64,000 bases of DNA from Pleurostoma richardsiae (lineage: Eukaryota > Ascomycota > Sordariomycetes > Calosphaeriales > Pleurostomataceae). This document shows, in pieces, positions 11,368 through 22,748 of this stretch (its first letter is position 1; every line of letters starts with the position of its first letter). The notes under the pieces are model-generated. The model was not told where the DNA came from and made no database searches. It worked only from the letters and a program-made list of their open reading frames with translations. The stretch spans positions 1 through 64,000 of the forward strand of contig JANBVO010000033.1 of NCBI GenBank assembly GCA_030052745.1, read 5' to 3'. The translations under genes and the position numbers were made by a program.

Positions 11368-12174
11368 TCAAACTATCAACAATCCCGCATTTGAGTTTAT
11401 CACAGCTGCTGTCAAGTTGTGATCCTTCATACAATAAATATATGCTTCTGCGACATCTTCAACCTTTCCAATGGCGCCTGTCACAGAACGCGCTGCGAGA
11501 GCATCCAGAGCGGTCCTTCGCTCTTCAGAATCGGGGTAGAAACGGACCATGAGATCCGTATCGACAGGGCCAAGGCAGACAAGATTGACGCGGACTGGTT
11601 TCAGTTCTAATGCCAGACTCCGAGTCATCCCCTCCAAGGATGAGATATATGCGCCTGTTGCGTTCCAGTTCGGATAGGGACGATAGGCACTCATTCCAGA
11701 GGTCAGTGTGATGCTCGATGCGGGACCCGGTGCGATGTGTTTTGCGGTATATTTTGCTACCAGCAATGGAGCATAGAATCTAACCAGTCCCACTTCCTTG
11801 ATGAAGTTGACATCCAACTGGGAGAGCGGTCTCGGAACAGGCTGGTCACCGGCAGTGAAGACGACGTGGTCAAGCTGTTGCGTGCCATTCAATGTTGCGG
11901 CGTTGAAAAGAGCCGCAATGTTCGACTCTAGTAAGTCATCTTGCTTGAGATCGCAAGGAAAACCGGCAATGCGACAGCTTGCGTCCGGATAGGAGCCGCG
12001 TAATCGAGACGCGGCGGTGCTGACTCGTTCGACGTTCGAGCTGGAGATGATAACCGCTGCAGCGCCGTGTTCTACACTGGCTTCAGCGACTGCGTACCCG
12101 ACGCCGGTAGTGCCTCCGATGACAAGGACGTGTGTTCCGGCGAGTTTCATCGTGTAATTGTGTTGGCCAGCCAT
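11368..12174 (-). CDS. Atypical short-chain dehydrogenase/reductase-like protein
   Basis: Single-exon gene of 268 residues, normal for an SDR. The Rossmann site GGTTGVG is at residues 20-26, a TAG motif stands in the NAG position near 107-109, and a catalytic-type Ser lies in TSGMS at about 159. The active-site Tyr and Lys are not in place: the segment that should read YxxxK has NATGAYI (about 171-177). Downstream conservation (EGMTRSLALELKPVRVNLVCLGPVDTDL) is good, so this is not random decay. Fungal SDRs with this kind of changed active site exist, so the protein may act on another chemistry or bind cofactor only. The first ATG is used; a second at residue 9 (before KLAGTHVLVIGG) is equally possible. 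The next gene upstream is the Zn2Cys6 factor on the same strand, 1.2 kb away. Confidence 0.85.
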   Translation of the reverse strand: MAGQHNYTMKLAGTHVLVIGGTTGVGYAVAEASVEHGAAAVIISSSNVERVSTAASRLRGSYPDASCRIAGFPCDLKQDDLLESNIAALFNAATLNGTQQLDHVVFTAGDQPVPRPLSQLDVNFIKEVGLVRFYAPLLVAKYTAKHIAPGPASSITLTSGMSAYRPYPNWNATGAYISSLEGMTRSLALELKPVRVNLVCLGPVDTDLMVRFYPDSEERRTALDALAARSVTGAIGKVEDVAEAYIYCMKDHNLTAAVINSNAGLLIV

Positions 12175-13380
12175 TTCAACGACCCGGATAGATTAAAGTC
12201 AGAAGTACTCCGTAATTATCTGCCTGCGTGGATGAAGTGCCCGGAGACATGTGTAGACATTTGTCGAGGCCCAGCCCGGGGCAAATTTATTGCGTCTGAA
12301 GACAACAGAGTAGAAATGTTGATTGGAAATCTTTCATCCTGGATAGCTGAAGAAGAGCGGCATCAGGAGGCAATATCGGACTCTCACAGGCGCCCGAACT
12401 CCCGGCTAATCCTGATTTACCCCGAGTCACCTTGAGCCAAGGACAGGCTGCTGTGGTGGCGCATAATCGAGGCACCTTAGCGTGATGTTTATCATTAAAT
12501 CGTGTCTGTCATAACACCAAGTCAAAACACCCGGCCACCTGCACTCCACCAAAAACGGAATCAAATAGCTTGGCTTCTGAGGAGTAAGCCATATATGCTG
12601 GCGTCACTATGGTGCTGGGGCCGTCTTCCTTGACATCCTCAACCACGGTAGCCTCCTGTGCGACGAAAATGCGCCGATCGGCGGCCCCCAACAAAGCCAT
12701 GGCTGTGATCGGCCGGGACAGCACTCTAGTACACCTGCTCAGCGTGATGCAGCTGTTCCAAGATGAGCTAATCTCCCGGTCCGTAGAGCTCAGCTGGGCT
12801 GTTCGATGCAGACAAACAGACGTACATCCAAGAAAGGAGCTGAAAGCTGTGTGTTAGATGTGGGACCCGGACCCGGACACGGAAGGCTTGTATCTCGAGG
12901 ACCTGGTTGAACTGGGAATTCTACGCCACAAGTGGAGTGTCTCGGATATGGTGGCAAAGTCTCTGGCGAAGTCTATGGTGGACACGCGGGAGCTGTACGC
13001 GGCAGAGGATTACGAGGAGGAGAGGGGCAACGTCGAGCTCTTGACGGGTTAGAAAGGCGACGACGTTTGAAGATTTCGTGAAGAGGGAAATCCCTAGATA
13101 CTTATAGGGAGAAATGGGGCTCGTTGTTTCCCAATGCTTTCGACCGGAAATCAGTGGGATAATGCGGAGTGTTCGCGAGCGTGGTTAGACATGGCTGCTG
13201 TCTGTGAGCCTTATAAAACTTAGCATGCTTCTGGAGATGCAACATATTCCATGCCGAATCCACGTCCCACTCACCTTCTATTAGTTCCATAAACCATCTA
13301 AGCTTACTCGTTCACCTATCAACATGTTCAGGCGTGCCAACAAACACCCGTATACCACACGCAATCTTGCCACCAACACA
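12175..13380. other. Upstream region of the SDR; no confident gene
   Basis: Short frames exist: plus 12858-13052, 64 codons, with an acidic end; and minus 12509-12724, 71 codons. Neither shows a motif, a usable splice continuation or clear codon bias. A small hypothetical gene or the remains of one near 12500-13060 cannot be excluded. Confidence 0.3.
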
Positions 13381-15861
13381 TCAGAGCCTCGGAGGGAGCT
13401 CAAGATTAAGCCCCGCAAGCGATGAGGCGGTGTCATCATCAGCATCTGTCCAGACCCAATCCTGAAGCAAGTCCATGAATGGATCTAGCATTTCAGTGTC
13501 AGGAACTCCCTGAAGCGCATCGAAAGGCTTCTTGCTACCTGAAACTGAGGACAAAGTCGACAGTGAGGGCTCGGGCATTGACGCAGAGCTCGGCGTCTGT
13601 TGCAACGCCGTATATGTAGTCCAGTCGTGCGTCAACGGAGGAGAGTCCGAGGGGTACCCCAATGCAGGCGAATCCGGGGACGGGCCGTCCCGCTGAGTCC
13701 ACTTGCCAGCCTGTGCCGGTCGGTCGGGCTCCGTCCGCTGCATCTCTCTCACGTAGCGAGCCTTGGCCAAGAGACGTCTGATAGGGCGCCATAGCGTAAG
13801 GCGGCTCTCGTCGTCCTTATTTTCGCGGGTCTTCCACCCGTCATAAACGGCCATCACGCAGTCCCACGCGTGGTCGGACTCGGGAGAGCCAGGCCCGGCA
13901 CACAGCTCAGAAAGGACAAATGCCATTGCGCCCCACTGGATGTGTGTTTTTGAGTACCAGGTCCATTGCATGACGTCTTTGTTAGTTAGAAGCATGGCTG
14001 ACACTTCTAATATCTCGACGGAATTTCGAAACAGCTGCTCACGAACGCCGGTCTCCAGCTGTCCAGTGCTGAAACGGGTTTCGCGAGATACGTTGCCTTT
14101 GACCTTGTCGTCTACCTCCCTCTTGCGAGACGCAGCCGAATAGCGTAATATGAGCCAGAATCGCGCGATGATGATGCGTGCTGTTGCCGAGCACAGAAGT
14201 TGTAATGGTACGGAGGGATTGCATATAGCCAAGTATTTGTTGCATAACCTCGCTTCCAAGTCCTGGATCAAGGAGAAGGATTGCTTGTCGGTATCTCGGC
14301 TGACGTCTACCGTCTGAGCACTGCTGTTGTCCGGTCTTCTGGGCTGCTTCTGCTTTATGAGATTTAACTTCCAGGCCGTCTGTATAGCTTCGCACCGGAC
14401 TAAGGAAAGCGTCATATCAGTCGCTTCGCCCCATCGCTCAGGCGGAGGCTCTACCATGTCGATCGACAAGTCGACGTCGTTGACATGCAAGGGTGGCTTG
14501 GTGTCCGAGGCGAAGGACCGTGCGATAGGGTCATTGCAGTGGTACTCTGATGAGCGGCTGTCGATGACGCAGATCTGCCACCACAGGCGTCTACGCAGTT
14601 CTGTCTCCAAGGGCTTGAGCCCGAACACGGTCCCGTCACGGTGCAACCCCATCGTACGCGCGATGTGGTAGATGAGCGACGTGAGTGACCCCACAGCCCG
14701 CGAGTCGTCCTCGTTCGGCAAGGCGGACAAGAAGAGTACTGCTGCTTGCAGCATCGTCATGCTCTGGGTGTTGAGCAGGTCGCCGCGAGCGAGTGCCTGT
14801 TCAACGCAGAATCGATACCGCGTCAAGGCATCTTCGCGCATCTCACCGAGGATGCTGAAACATTGGTCCGGGGTAAGGCTGACCACAGAGGAGTAGTGGA
14901 TAGCAAAGATGAGGGCTTCGATATGCTTGTCCAGGGAGTCAAGCGCAGCAACGGCGTCCAAGTAGACGCGCGTCAAAGTGGGCACGTGGAAGATGTGAAC
15001 CAGGGGTACGACATTTTCAGTGAATGCGGAGAAGAGAGCCACGGCCTGGGGCAGTGAGGGGTGGAATTGATGCAGAGAGGAGGCGATGGCTCGATAGCCG
15101 AAGATGGCGGCGTTCAGCCCTAGTTGGGAGGACGGAGAGGGGGCCGTAGTAGGGTTAGTGAATGGGGAGTACGAGGGGTATGGTGACGGCGCCGGCTCGT
15201 AGCTGGCATCTTCACTCGCGGGCTCAAACAAGAGGTCACGAAGCTCCTCAATCTAGGACTGCCGCATTAATATATATGTAGTGAGTAGTGTGACGAGGAA
15301 GAAGACGCGAAACACCGACGAGGGAAAGAAGGACACTGAGCGTACCTCGTTGGACAACATGACCCACAAGGCATTGCTCACGTAGTAGCTCTTGGACTTA
15401 TCGATCTTTAGACGACTGAAATCCTGATCGAACGATGGATGGGTATCGCTGGCTTCCCGAGTTTGGAAGGCTTCTTGAGCCTGATGGTTCTCTTGGGCTG
15501 ATGTTGATTGTCAGCAGCAGCAACAGCAGGACAAGCAGCAACAGGCTCTCAGTGATCAGTCATGCATGAGACAATGGGAAGGCATCATTGGATGGGTTTT
15601 AAGAAACCTACCAGCCGCGCCGAACTGGCGAATAATGCCTTCCAGCCGGGATAGGCGCTCGGAGAGCTGGGGTTCCACGCCGCGCCTTGGTCTCTTCGGC
15701 GCCCTGCCCCGGCCGGGTGGGTAGACGCAGTTAGCCTCGGACCGCAGACAGCTGGAGCAGCACGGCAGCTGGCGGTCGCACTTGACCCTGCGCTGACGGC
15801 ACAGGTTGCAGGTGCGCACTTTCACGTCGTGCATCGACGGGTCCTCGGCGGTCGTCGCCAT
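13381..15861 (-). CDS. Zn2Cys6 transcription factor with fungal-specific regulatory domain (TF1)
   Basis: Three exons (15861-15612, 15497-15346, 15252-13381) give 757 residues. The N-terminal binuclear zinc cluster has six ordered cysteines ([11 protein letters not shown], then PCCSSC, then C after six residues, with one extra Cys) followed by a basic linker ([11 protein letters not shown]) and a short coiled-coil start ([12 protein letters not shown]). Exon 2 supplies [20 protein letters not shown] and joins to [11 protein letters not shown], the usual entry to the Fungal_trans (PF04082) domain. That domain continues with [32 protein letters not shown] and [14 protein letters not shown]. It is a nuclear regulator. 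It is divergent from an MFS pump gene with a shared 616-bp promoter, which suggests the pump is a target. An intact gene. Confidence 0.9.
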
Positions 15862-16110
15862 GTCGTTCCGGGGACGTCTGCCTGCAGCTGCGGAGTAGTG
15901 ATGGGTAAGAAGAAGACAATGATCCTCCTGTTGTTGGCTCTAGGCCACCCATGCTAGACTACATCAGCGTACGTGGTGTCGTGTTGTGATGCATTGAACT
16001 TCACCATGTCCGCCTTCCGCCATGCCGCTCCTAGAATAGAGTTTAGCGCCGATCGCGAGATGGTACTTCCTGTATGGCGGACCTACAGTGGGGATGGATG
16101 TAGCGAGGCT

Positions 16111-16119
16111 CGGAACCCG
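16111..16119. promoter_or_regulatory. CGG-N3-CCG candidate Zn2Cys6 binding site
   Basis: The sequence CGGAACCCG is an inverted CGG pair with a 3-bp spacer, a known kind of target for dimeric Zn2Cys6 factors. It lies inside the TF1/MFS divergent promoter. Such short sites also occur by chance. Confidence 0.4.
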
Positions 16120-16133
16120 CATAAGCTTATGCG
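16118..16133. promoter_or_regulatory. Perfect 16-bp palindrome in the divergent promoter
   Basis: CGCATAAGCTTATGCG is its own reverse complement. It overlaps the end of the CGG-N3-CCG site. A chance perfect 16-bp dyad in 616 bp is unlikely (about 1%), so a dimeric protein site is plausible. Confidence 0.4.
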
Positions 16134-16477
16134 AGAAAATCCACTAGCGGACCCGAGTGCGATCCACCGTCCTGATTGGCTGAGGCTCCCAGAAGCTCGG
16201 CCCCACACGGCACGGCTTTGATAGTATGGCGAGGCCGACTGCCCGTCTCGACGCGATTGCTGGCGACGGCCAGAGGACGACAGAACCTTCGGCGCGAAAT
16301 TGGTAAAGAAAATTTAACTGCCTAAGTGAATAAATATGGACTCTTCCCCTTTTTGCCCTCCCGGGCTAAGCCGCTGGTCCCGAGTGACACCTCCATCAGC
16401 CCGTGCAGCACCCATCATCAGGTTTACTGTCCCAGCACGTAGCTGTACCCATCTTCTCCAGCGAACAAGTTGGCAAA

Positions 16478-18380
16478 ATGAGCGAGCAACTAGCAGGCGA
16501 ATCTGTCTCGGACGGCAACGAGGCATTGAAAGAGTCTACCATGGGAGCCAGAGGCTCCTCCCAGGTGCCGACCATCGTCGACGACGTCGTGGACTTCGAG
16601 GGTGACACCGACCGGCTGAATCCCCAGAACTGGCCGATGGGTAAGAAGGTCTACACCACGGCGCTGTGGGCGCTGACGACGTGCTGGATCACCTTTGCGT
16701 CCGCCATCTACTCGGCGGGCACGGACCAGATCAGCCAGGAGTTCCACGTATCGTACGAGGTGGCCAACGCGGGCACCAGCCTGCTCATCTTCGGCTTCGC
16801 TCTCGGCCCTATGATATGGGCGCCGCTGTGCGAGGTATACGGGCGAAAGTGGCCTGCCCTGGCTGTACGTGAAAAGCGCCAGACCCCGACCTCCCCGGGA
16901 AAGACAGCCAAACCCCTTGGCCCCTCGTTTCGATCGCACCGGTTGTGTTGATCTGTGTGCTAACAAAACTCATCCCATCAGCCGTACTTCATTAGCGCCG
17001 CGTTCGCCTTCGGAACGGCGACGGCGAAGGACATCCAGACCATCCTCATCACGCGCTTCTTTGCCGGCGCGTTTGGGAGCTCTCCCATATCCATCACCGG
17101 CGGCTCCATCGTCGACATCTGGACCCCCCGGCAGCGCGGGACGCCCATGGTGTGCTACGGCATCACCATTGCGGCGGCACCGACCCTCGGCCCCATCATC
17201 GGCGGTGCCTTCATGGCTAGCGGCTGTGGGTGGCGCTGGACTGAGTACCTTACCGGGATCATCATGATGGCCCAGTTCGCAGCAGACGTCCTCTGGCTGG
17301 ACGAGAGCCATGCTGACGTGCTCCTGACGCGGAAGGCGCACCGACTGCGACTGGCTACCGGGAAGTTTGCCCTACACGCCAAGGTACGTCTGAGGCCCTC
17401 TCGCTGGCAACCTTGTCTAGACAGGGTCTGTGTTGTGTGTAGCTGACCTTGCCCGCTTACCTCTACAGTGGGAAGAGACGACCCCGACCTTAAGAGACCT
17501 CCTCAGAACATATCTTGTCCGCCCGTTTCAGATGCTTCTTGATCCGATCTGTCTGTTGTTGACCATCTACACGTCATTCGTATACGGTACCAAAGCCCCG
17601 CACAATCAAGTCCCGCCCGGACGTGCAAATGTCCACCATAGATGTGTGCTGACTCTGAGGGCAGCTATCCTCTACGCCAGCTTGGAGAGCTTCGCCCTGG
17701 AATACGGCCAGATTCGGGGCTGGGGTCCCGTTGTCCGCCAGCTGCCGTTCTTGGCCCTCCTGCTTGGGTGCCTAGTCGCCGCCGCCGCCAACATCTACAA
17801 CAATATCTACTACGGCAAGAAGCTGGTCGCGAATCATTTCAAGCCAGTGCCCGAAGCCAGACTACCGCCCATGTTGTATGGTAGCTTCGCTTTCTCCGCG
17901 GGTCTCTTTCTGTTCGGATGTGAGTCGCAGCCCATACAGGGCGGCCCCATGTGCCCGGTGATGCAAAGTTCTCGGTTTCTCCCCCTGATGGTTCTCCCTT
18001 GTGAGAAGTAGCTATTAACCACCAGTATCACCGCAGGGACCTCCTCACAGCACGTTTCGAACCCCTGGCCGTCTATCGTGGGCGTCTTCCTGACAGGGCT
18101 CGGTTTCACCACCATCTTCCAGTCCTCCCTCCAGTACCTCGTCGACACATTCACCCGCTACAGCGCCAGCGCTATTGCCGCCAACACGTTTGTCCGATCG
18201 ATGGCGGCGGGGGCCTTCCCGCTCTTCGTTTGGCCCATGTACGAACAAGTCGGCGTCGACTGGGGCAGCACCATCTTCGCCTGCATTAGCGTGCTCCTCC
18301 TCCCGGCCCCCTTCCTCTTTTTCAAATGGGGAAAGCAGATCAGAGCCCATGGCGAGTTTAGCAAACTATCTACTCGTTGA
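16478..18380 (+). CDS. MFS multidrug/polyamine-type efflux transporter (DHA1)
   Basis: Five exons (16478-16864, 16982-17383, 17469-17586, 17665-17919, 18037-18380), all GT-AG, give 501 residues. A hydrophilic N-terminus ending in DRLNPQNWPMGKKVYTT is typical of fungal DHA1 pumps of the FLU1/TPO1 kind. Further motifs are YEVANAGTSLLIFGFALGP, the loop motif VYGRKWP, ITRFFAGAFGSSPI with GGSIVDIWTP, GPIIGGAF followed by GWRWTEY, and in the last exon NTFVRSMAAGAFPLF. About 12 membrane helices are expected in the plasma membrane. The ATG at 16478 (AAAATGAGC) is chosen; an in-frame ATG 75 nt upstream would add a tail unlike the family. It probably exports the product or toxicant handled by the neighbouring enzymes. 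Confidence 0.9.
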
Positions 18381-19170
18381 TCCGATCGATTCAGGATCTC
18401 ATGAAACGCCCAGGAACGAGTTAGAGGCAGAGCTGCCGGCTGCAGGTGAAAGGCAAGAGTTCGTGGCCTCGTCGGTAGGAAAACTTGATCAATGTCATAG
18501 TTAGCTTGTATAGACCTCAATTGGACATAATTATACATTTTGGCCGCTTTGGTGATGTCCAAGGATAAAGGGCCCAAACCACAACCACCACATCACATAC
18601 AACATCTCAGACCTCGTTCTCCTATAAGGGGCATGTCAATTTCATAACGAGGGTTGTTGCAGTGACATATGCCTACAGCTAATGGATTTTGGGACGTCTC
18701 AGGGCTTACGTTCCCCTGCCCTCCACTATCTCCTGCGCCAGTAGTAATATACGACTAAACCGGTTCATCTTCCGGCTCAAGTCTTTCATTGCCTTTCTTA
18801 GGCGTTACTTAAGTACTACTTAGGTAAGCTTAAGATAAGTTATAGAGGAGACGTCGCATGGAAGTATCTGGAGAAGTTATTGCTGTGATTGGCTTTGCCT
18901 TTTCGTCAGATATACACGGCAGCGCATCCTCGCTGTGATAAGGCTAAGATCAGGTGTTTGGTTCAAAGTGCACTTTTAGGCACCGGTCAGATGACGATAT
19001 AAGGAACAATCTTATCCACTTATTTCCTAGCATCTGTTCTGCGAGTTCAAAAGCATTCAAGTTACCTAGACAACAATATGCCGGTATATCTCTAAATCGC
19101 TCCAGTTTTTCAATCTCACTGATCAAAGCATCACTCACCCGCCGACCCACGCCTCATATTCGTCAGCACC
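18381..19170. other. Intergenic stretch, 3' of MFS and 5' of Cys-rich gene
   Basis: No gene is supported. The last 200 bp before 19171 would be the promoter of the Cys-rich gene. No clear TATA or CCAAT arrangement was noticed. Confidence 0.35.
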
Positions 19171-19704
19171 ATGCCCTGCACCGAGTGTGGCGGTTCCTTT
19201 GCAAACCCGGGGCAGGTCCAACTCCGGTGCCCAGCAGGATGCATACAGGGACAATACCCCATCGAAAACATCTGCCCTGACTGTCAAGGTGCCGGCTGCG
19301 TGGAATGCGTCGTATTCCTAGGCGTCGACGGCTGGAGTGAAGATATGTTGTCCCGGCATAGGTTTGCGCCATGCGGCACTTGCAACGGAGCTGCGAACGT
19401 GGTGCAAAAGTGTATGGCCAACTACCATCGCGCCAAAGACGACAGACCTCCGGTGCTGTGCCGGGACTGCGGAGGCACGTACGAGAACCGGTCTATGAGA
19501 GAAGTTCGGTGCGACCATCCGAAACTCGGTAGATGCGGACATTGTGTTGACGGCCGGTCATGGAGAAGCGATATGGCGGACACTGAGCTGTGTGGAATGT
19601 GTCAAGGAACTGGGTTTGCTGGAGGACAGTCATTTGCCAATTGTCCTGATTGCCAGGGAACAAATATTGAGCGCGTTCTATGCTATAGCAACTGGCATGC
19701 TTAG
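19171..19704 (+). CDS. Small Cys-rich (DnaJ-zinc-finger-like) protein with two similar halves
   Basis: Intron-free frame of 177 residues with many CxxC pairs (CTEC, CPDC, CVEC, CGTC, CRDC, CGHC, CGMC, CPDC), several followed by Gly as in the CxxCxGxG repeats of DnaJ and related zinc-binding scaffolds. There is no J domain, signal peptide or membrane segment. The protein is internally duplicated: each half opens with a C-x2-CGG segment containing (S/T)(F/Y)xN and ends with C-x2-N-(Y/W)-H (KCMANYHRA and LCYSNWHA). It is probably a cytosolic zinc-binding or chaperone-like protein. The precise role is unknown, and it is not an evident part of the neighbouring pathway. Confidence 0.7.
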   Translation: MPCTECGGSFANPGQVQLRCPAGCIQGQYPIENICPDCQGAGCVECVVFLGVDGWSEDMLSRHRFAPCGTCNGAANVVQKCMANYHRAKDDRPPVLCRDCGGTYENRSMREVRCDHPKLGRCGHCVDGRSWRSDMADTELCGMCQGTGFAGGQSFANCPDCQGTNIERVLCYSNWHA

Positions 19705-19847
19705 GATGAACTTGAAGATCGATGGAACGATAATTTCATGGGGGTACGGCCGCGTATCGTGCCAAATTGTGTGACAGGAGTCATCGGTCCTGTTGTCTGT
19801 GCCAATCTAAAACACCATTAGCAGCATGTTCCTGGGCTTTTCAACCT

Positions 19848-19945
19848 AGATGTCACATCATGCTAGGCGACAGCTGTTGATCCCACGCAGTCAGTCTTGA
19901 CTGCCTGCGTGCTAACCTAGGCAATGAGCCGCAGCTTATTGTAGC
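19848..19945 (+). repeat. Solo remnant of the terminal hairpin region of element D
   Basis: It matches the end of segment D (compare 7505-7605): GACTGCCTGCGTGCTAACCT followed by the hairpin half-sites and AGCTTATTGTAG. The composition is normal GC, so this short copy escaped RIP, perhaps because it is below the length RIP detects. Both flanks are unrelated to D. Confidence 0.7.
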
Positions 19946-21010
19946 AGTCGCCGTCTTTGCCTCGTTGTTCAAATACTACAACATCAGACTTACCAGCATA
20001 CCTTTAATCTCACCCGCTAACACTACCAATAAGGCGTCTAGAAAATATAGCTCTCGATCCATAGTCACCTTGCTGTCCGTGCAAGGAGTCTGTGATCGTC
20101 AGACTCGGCGGCAATCTGTCACTTTACATCTCCTAGAAGGTACATGTGTATTGGAACATCTCTCGGACACGCTCTCATGGAAACAGGAACAGGCGTTCTC
20201 ATACGTGAATGGTGGTCGTGCAGCTGAGGTGGGCTCTCATGGAGGGAGACCGACTTAATGTTAAGTCCGGCCGAAGCCCCTCAAGGAGTACAGAAGCTGT
20301 CCGGTCGCCTACTGTCCGCCTCCTCCCTTAGCGGACGGGGTGTTGACTGAAGTCTTAAGCACTGATTCAACTACCTTCCCTGCTTCGGCGAGTACAAGCT
20401 ACCCACCTACATAGTTACTGTGGAGCCTCGGCGAATTCTACCACTAGCGCGTAATCCTCATGCATAAAGGTAGGGTTCGTGATACGCCGAAGGCTCGGCG
20501 GGACAGGACACAGTCTGGTCCCGGGTATTCGTCGTGTGCCTTGGGTGCAGTGACGATCCGACGGGCCAACTGCCGTATCAGGAACGTATCTCTTGAGCTG
20601 TCCCATCGGCGAACCGTATTCATGTTCCTCCACGGCTTCCCCTGTAGGCCATCGTTACCACAAGTCAAGTGCCAGTACAGCTGAATACAGTGGATTGTCT
20701 TGGATACCGTCTCCATAACGCTCTCATTGAGTCTCGTCTAAGTTTTGCCGACGGGGCACCTAAAAGGATGGTGACAGTGAACGCAAAATGATTTCCCCTG
20801 GCTCGTCTTGGCCCTGCGTCATCATGTACGCGATGGATAATGAATCCGGCTGTGTATCTCCCACCAGAGAAGGTGAAAGTATGAGCGGCTATTGACAGTG
20901 AGCTCGATACATAAAAGACACGCCGCCGCGGACCACACATCGCCTCATGTCTTCGCCAAGACCTCAGATGCTCTTCCTCTAATACCGACAGATCCATTGT
21001 TATACGTAAA
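19946..21010. other. Intergenic stretch upstream of the FAD oxidase
   Basis: No gene is supported. A weak copy of the dispersed repeat (about 20488-20550) lies here. The last part is the promoter of the oxidase gene. Confidence 0.35.
20488..20550 (+). repeat. Dispersed short repeat, weak copy 3
   Basis: Shares the block order GCCGAAGGC, CGGGACAGGACA and TCGTCGTGTG with the copy at 10897-10972, with more divergence. It is included because all three blocks keep their order and spacing. Confidence 0.35.
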
Positions 21011-22748
21011 ATGAGGTTCACAGACTTGTATCGTCTCAGTCTGCTCTCCACGCTAGCGAGTGCTGCCGCCAATCTGCGTTCGGCGGCCGGTGCATCTCCA
21101 GGCAGCGGGCCGAGCTGTCAGCAAGCCGTGCGTAGAAATTTCCTGGATATGCTTCAGAGGCCTCGGTATTCTAACTACGACAGTGCGAGACATTGGCTTC
21201 TGAGTTCCCTGGCAGGCTCCACTATGGACCATCCGATACCAACTTCACAATCTGGGACCAGAAGCAGTTACAGACCGTCTACACCTGCCGTGTCGAGCCC
21301 GCATCTGCCGACGAGGTCTCCACGATCCTGAGCGTTCTGGTGGATAATTGGTGCCAGTTCGCCGTGAAATGCGGGGGCCACTCGCGATACCCAGGCGACT
21401 CCGTGTCCGTTGGCGGAGTCACTATTGACTTGGGGCTGCTGAACAGTACAGTGGTCTCGGAGGACCGAACCACTGCTGCTATCGGCGGCGGATCACTCAC
21501 TCGCCAGGTGTTCGCTGCGCTTGATCCATACGGTTTGGCCTACGTTGGGGGCAGAGTCGGACAGGTCGGAATGGGCGGATATATCCTCGGTGGTGGCACG
21601 TCGGTCCTCTCAGCGAAATACGGGTGGGCCCTAGATCATGTTCTCGAGTATGAGGTGAGACAAGAATATCCTCTCCTCCATAGCTCTGTGTGGAGCTGTC
21701 TTGGCTGACCTAAGGAGGTTGTCTTGCCCAACGCCACCATCGTGACGGTATCAGAAAGTTCTCATCCGGACCTGTACTACGTCCTTCGAGGCGGTGGGAA
21801 CAACTATGGTATCGTAACGTCGTTCAACGTCAGTGTGTTCCCTCAGAACCCCGTCTACACTGGTTCGCGCAGCTATGGCGACGACCAGACGGGTCCATTT
21901 CTCGAGGAAGCCGAAAAGATATTCAGCATCGAGGATCATGAAGATACCAACGTCGGTCTCGAGTACCGATACACCTACTCCACACAGAGTGGTTGGACCA
22001 TGTCGAGCACTCAGCGTTACGCCCAACCCGTTATGAACCCGTCAGTTTTCGACGCCCTGAACAGTATTCCGGCCTTGGGCAATCTCACTGGAGGTATCGG
22101 CACCCTAGCGAGCAGTACGAGCTTCCATGAGCAACTAGGGACGACGAGGTACGGGTCCAAGGAGACTCATGCGGGTGAAGCAGCACTAAAGAGGCCATAG
22201 GAACGTCTTTGCCTCCCTGACACATTACCCATCCGTGGAACTTGGCAAGAAAGGTCTTGCGATCCTCAAGAGGAATGTGGTGGCGGCGAACTTGACTAGT
22301 CTCAATCCGCAGCTGATCACATATTCCATACCCGCAGCAACAATGGAGATGTCGAAGGTCAGAGGCGGCAACGCTCTCGGTCTTGATGTCGAAGGGCATC
22401 TTGTCAGTAAGTAAACCTCTTCTTTCTGTACCCCCAGTGGTGTGGAGTGAGGGTACCTAACAATGAGAATTAGTCAATCTCCTGTCTCTGAGCTGGACCG
22501 ATAGTGCTATGGACAATTCCGCATACGCCCTGGCCGATAGCTTCATCGCAGATTTCAGAGAAGCTGCGGAAAGTGCCAATGCCTCCCACCCATTCATCTA
22601 TATCAACTACGCGAATAAGGGTCAAGACGTCTTCGCTGGGTATGGCAAAGAAAACCAACAGAGGCTGGTTGAGATCCAACAAGCCATTGATCCTCGTGGT
22701 GTCTTCACTTCTTCGGGATTGTGGACTGGCTTCTTCAAAGTACGATGA
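21011..22748 (+). CDS. Secreted FAD-linked oxidase, berberine-bridge-enzyme-like
   Basis: Five exons (21011-21165, 21216-21654, 21718-22148, 22201-22406, 22474-22748), all GT-AG, give 501 residues. There is a signal peptide of about 20 residues. The FAD_binding_4 (PF01565) domain shows CGGHSRYPGD, with His107 as the likely covalent flavin ligand, and GGRVGQVGMGGYILGGGTS. After LYYVLRGGGNNYGIVTSFNV the BBE domain (PF08031) closes the protein with INYANKGQDVFAGYGKENQQ and DPRGVF. It should oxidise a small substrate with O2, in the secretory path or outside the cell; the substrate is unknown. Its 3' end faces the aldo-keto reductase gene. BBE oxidases are common tailoring enzymes in fungal clusters, which fits the neighbouring redox genes. 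Confidence 0.9.

Larger units (their letters stand above)
15862..16477. promoter_or_regulatory. Shared bidirectional promoter of TF1 and MFS pump
   Basis: The 616-bp region lies between the two start codons. It holds two inverted CCAAT boxes (ATTGG at 16175-16179 and 16299-16303), a CGG-N3-CCG site and an adjoining perfect 16-bp palindrome (both listed separately). This layout is typical of a pathway regulator controlling its neighbour and itself. Co-regulation is inferred. Confidence 0.55.
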
